Origin: Streptomyces dioscori
GTDB lineage: Bacteria > Actinomycetota > Actinomycetes > Streptomycetales > Streptomycetaceae
Assembly (NCBI RefSeq): GCF_003024195.1
Contig: NZ_KZ679041.1
Coordinates: 62,001 to 126,000, forward strand
DNA: 64,000 bases
Direction of reading: 5' to 3'
Position 1 is the first letter of the stretch; every line of letters starts with the position of its first letter. The position numbers and the translations under genes are program-made. This document shows positions 63,142 to 64,000 of this stretch, piece by piece. Below the pieces are notes generated by a model, which saw nothing but the letters and a program-made list of their open reading frames with translations, ran no database searches and was not told the DNA's origin.

Positions 63142-64000
63142 ATGTCAGTCTCAGATCTGTTCAATCCGCTCACCCTTTCGCACGGCCCTGCCATGCGAAA
63201 TCGGTTCATGCTGGCGCCGCTCACCAATCAGCAGAGTGAACACGACGGTTCCGCGTCCGCAATCGATCAGGAGTGGATCAGGCAGCTCGCGCAAGGTGAT
63301 TACGCCTTGATCCAGACCGCTGCCGCCACCGTCGAACCCGGCGCCAAGGCATTCGTGCGCCAGCTCGGAATCCACAGTGATGAGCATCTTCCCGGCCTGG
63401 CCGAAATGGCCGTTTCGCTCCGGCAAGGAGGGGCCCTGTCGGCAGTGCAGTTGCACCACGCCGGCCACCGCGCCCGTCCGGAACTGGGAGGCGTTCCGGC
63501 TCCGGCTTCCAGCGACACGGTGCCGGGTGTCAAAGCACTCGCAACGGAACAGGTGGAGGGCATCCGCGACAGCTTCATCGCTGCGGCGGTCAGGGCCGAG
63601 AAGGCGGGATTCGACGGCGTCTCCGTGCACGGCGCTTTCGGATGGATCCTGTCAGAGTTCATGTCCCCCCTGCTCAACAACCGTACGGACAAATACGGCG
63701 GAAATACCGAGAACCGAGCACGCCTCACCATCGAGGTGATCGAAGGGATTCGCCAGGCGTGCGGTCCCGAATTCCAGATCGGATGGCGTCTGTCGGTCGA
63801 GCGTTACGGGCTGCGTCTGGCGGAACTGCGCGAGATCGTCACCGAGATCCTTGATCAGGAATTGATCGATTACCTCGATCTTGCCCTGTGGGACTCCGCG
63901 CAGATCGTGCAGGAGGGGGAGTTCCGTGGAAAGACGATGCTCAGCGTCTTCACGGACCTTCCCCGAAAGGGTGTGCGCGTGGGGGCCGCGGGAAAGGTCA
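63142..64000 (+). CDS. Old Yellow Enzyme-like NADH:flavin oxidoreductase (3' truncated by window)
   Basis: The first 286 residues are present; the gene runs past the window. It starts at ATG 63142 with CAGGAG. MSVSDLFNPLTLSHGPAMRN and the MLAPLTNQQ loop open the OYE TIM barrel; VQLHHAGHRA and VHGAFGWILSEFMSPLLNNR with RTDKYGGNTENRARL are FMN/substrate-binding parts of the family. OYE enzymes reduce activated alkenes with NAD(P)H. The third positions contain more A/T than neighbours (for example AAT, CTT, GAT), a possible sign of transfer. Confidence 0.93.
   Translation, partial: MSVSDLFNPLTLSHGPAMRNRFMLAPLTNQQSEHDGSASAIDQEWIRQLAQGDYALIQTAAATVEPGAKAFVRQLGIHSDEHLPGLAEMAVSLRQGGALSAVQLHHAGHRARPELGGVPAPASSDTVPGVKALATEQVEGIRDSFIAAAVRAEKAGFDGVSVHGAFGWILSEFMSPLLNNRTDKYGGNTENRARLTIEVIEGIRQACGPEFQIGWRLSVERYGLRLAELREIVTEILDQELIDYLDLALWDSAQIVQEGEFRGKTMLSVFTDLPRKGVRVGAAGKV

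Overview
The window looks like chromosomal DNA of a Streptomyces or a close actinomycete. It has very high GC with G/C at most third codon positions, frequent GTG and some TTG starts, ATGA/GTGA stop-start overlaps inside operons, GC-rich hairpins without U tracts as terminators, and typical Streptomyces families (AldO, DUF2637, DUF456, PucR, ROK, MmyB-type XRE, an IdeR/DmdR-like iron box). I found no rRNA, tRNA, CRISPR array, insertion sequence or biosynthetic gene cluster.

Layout. 0-8 kb: the 3' end of a BMP-type binding protein, then a minus-strand beta-galactoside utilisation locus (ROK repressor, binding protein, two permeases, LacZ). 8-16.6 kb: alditol oxidase, an orphan radical SAM protein with a CX8CX2C cluster motif, a membrane protein fusing sigma-like, zinc anti-sigma-like and extracellular CBM2 regions, a second-type RsgA GTPase behind a tiny leader ORF in the same frame, and an alkylation repair pair (Ada-AlkA fusion plus methyltransferase). 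16.6-24.4 kb: PPOX oxidoreductase, SGNH esterase, DUF456, LuxR/TrmB regulator, a PP2C-like protein whose N-terminus encodes a 117-bp tandem repeat, and PoxB. 24.4-33.5 kb: a transmembrane XRE regulator with two divergent secreted proteins, RsbW-like ATPase, DUF2637 protein, iron-box FhuF-like protein, GntR and a TPR protein. 33.6-43.1 kb: a purine catabolism block (PucR, three xanthine dehydrogenase subunits, NCS2 permease, XdhC). 43.1-51.7 kb: TOPRIM protein, dehydrogenase/TetR pair, SRPBCC protein, and a second sugar ABC locus with a divergent Gfo/Idh/MocA oxidoreductase and a LacI-type operator. 51.8-64 kb: Met/His-rich membrane protein plus ECF sigma factor, an Ig-TM-ChW membrane protein, XRE/SDR pair, a V8-like protease with a small beta-sandwich partner, an MFS/MerR pair, a TetR/DsrE pair sharing an operator, and the start of an Old Yellow Enzyme gene cut by the window end.

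How genes work together. The two sugar loci and the purine block are coherent import-plus-catabolism units with their own regulators. Several genes form regulator/target pairs, and palindromic sites can be seen for the TetR at 45 kb, the MerR at 61 kb, the TetR at 61.4 kb and the iron box at 31.06 kb. Two unrelated membrane regulators (11.5 and 24.4 kb) share one plan: cytoplasmic DNA-binding or sigma-like domain, single TM helix, low-complexity linker, extracellular domain. They are the strongest candidates for poorly described signalling proteins. A dispersed Streptomyces intergenic repeat occurs at 9.6, 32.4 and 41.4 kb and has apparently been captured and amplified in frame inside the 20.4-kb gene. 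Many other genes carry in-frame 9-, 12- or 15-bp tandem repeats.
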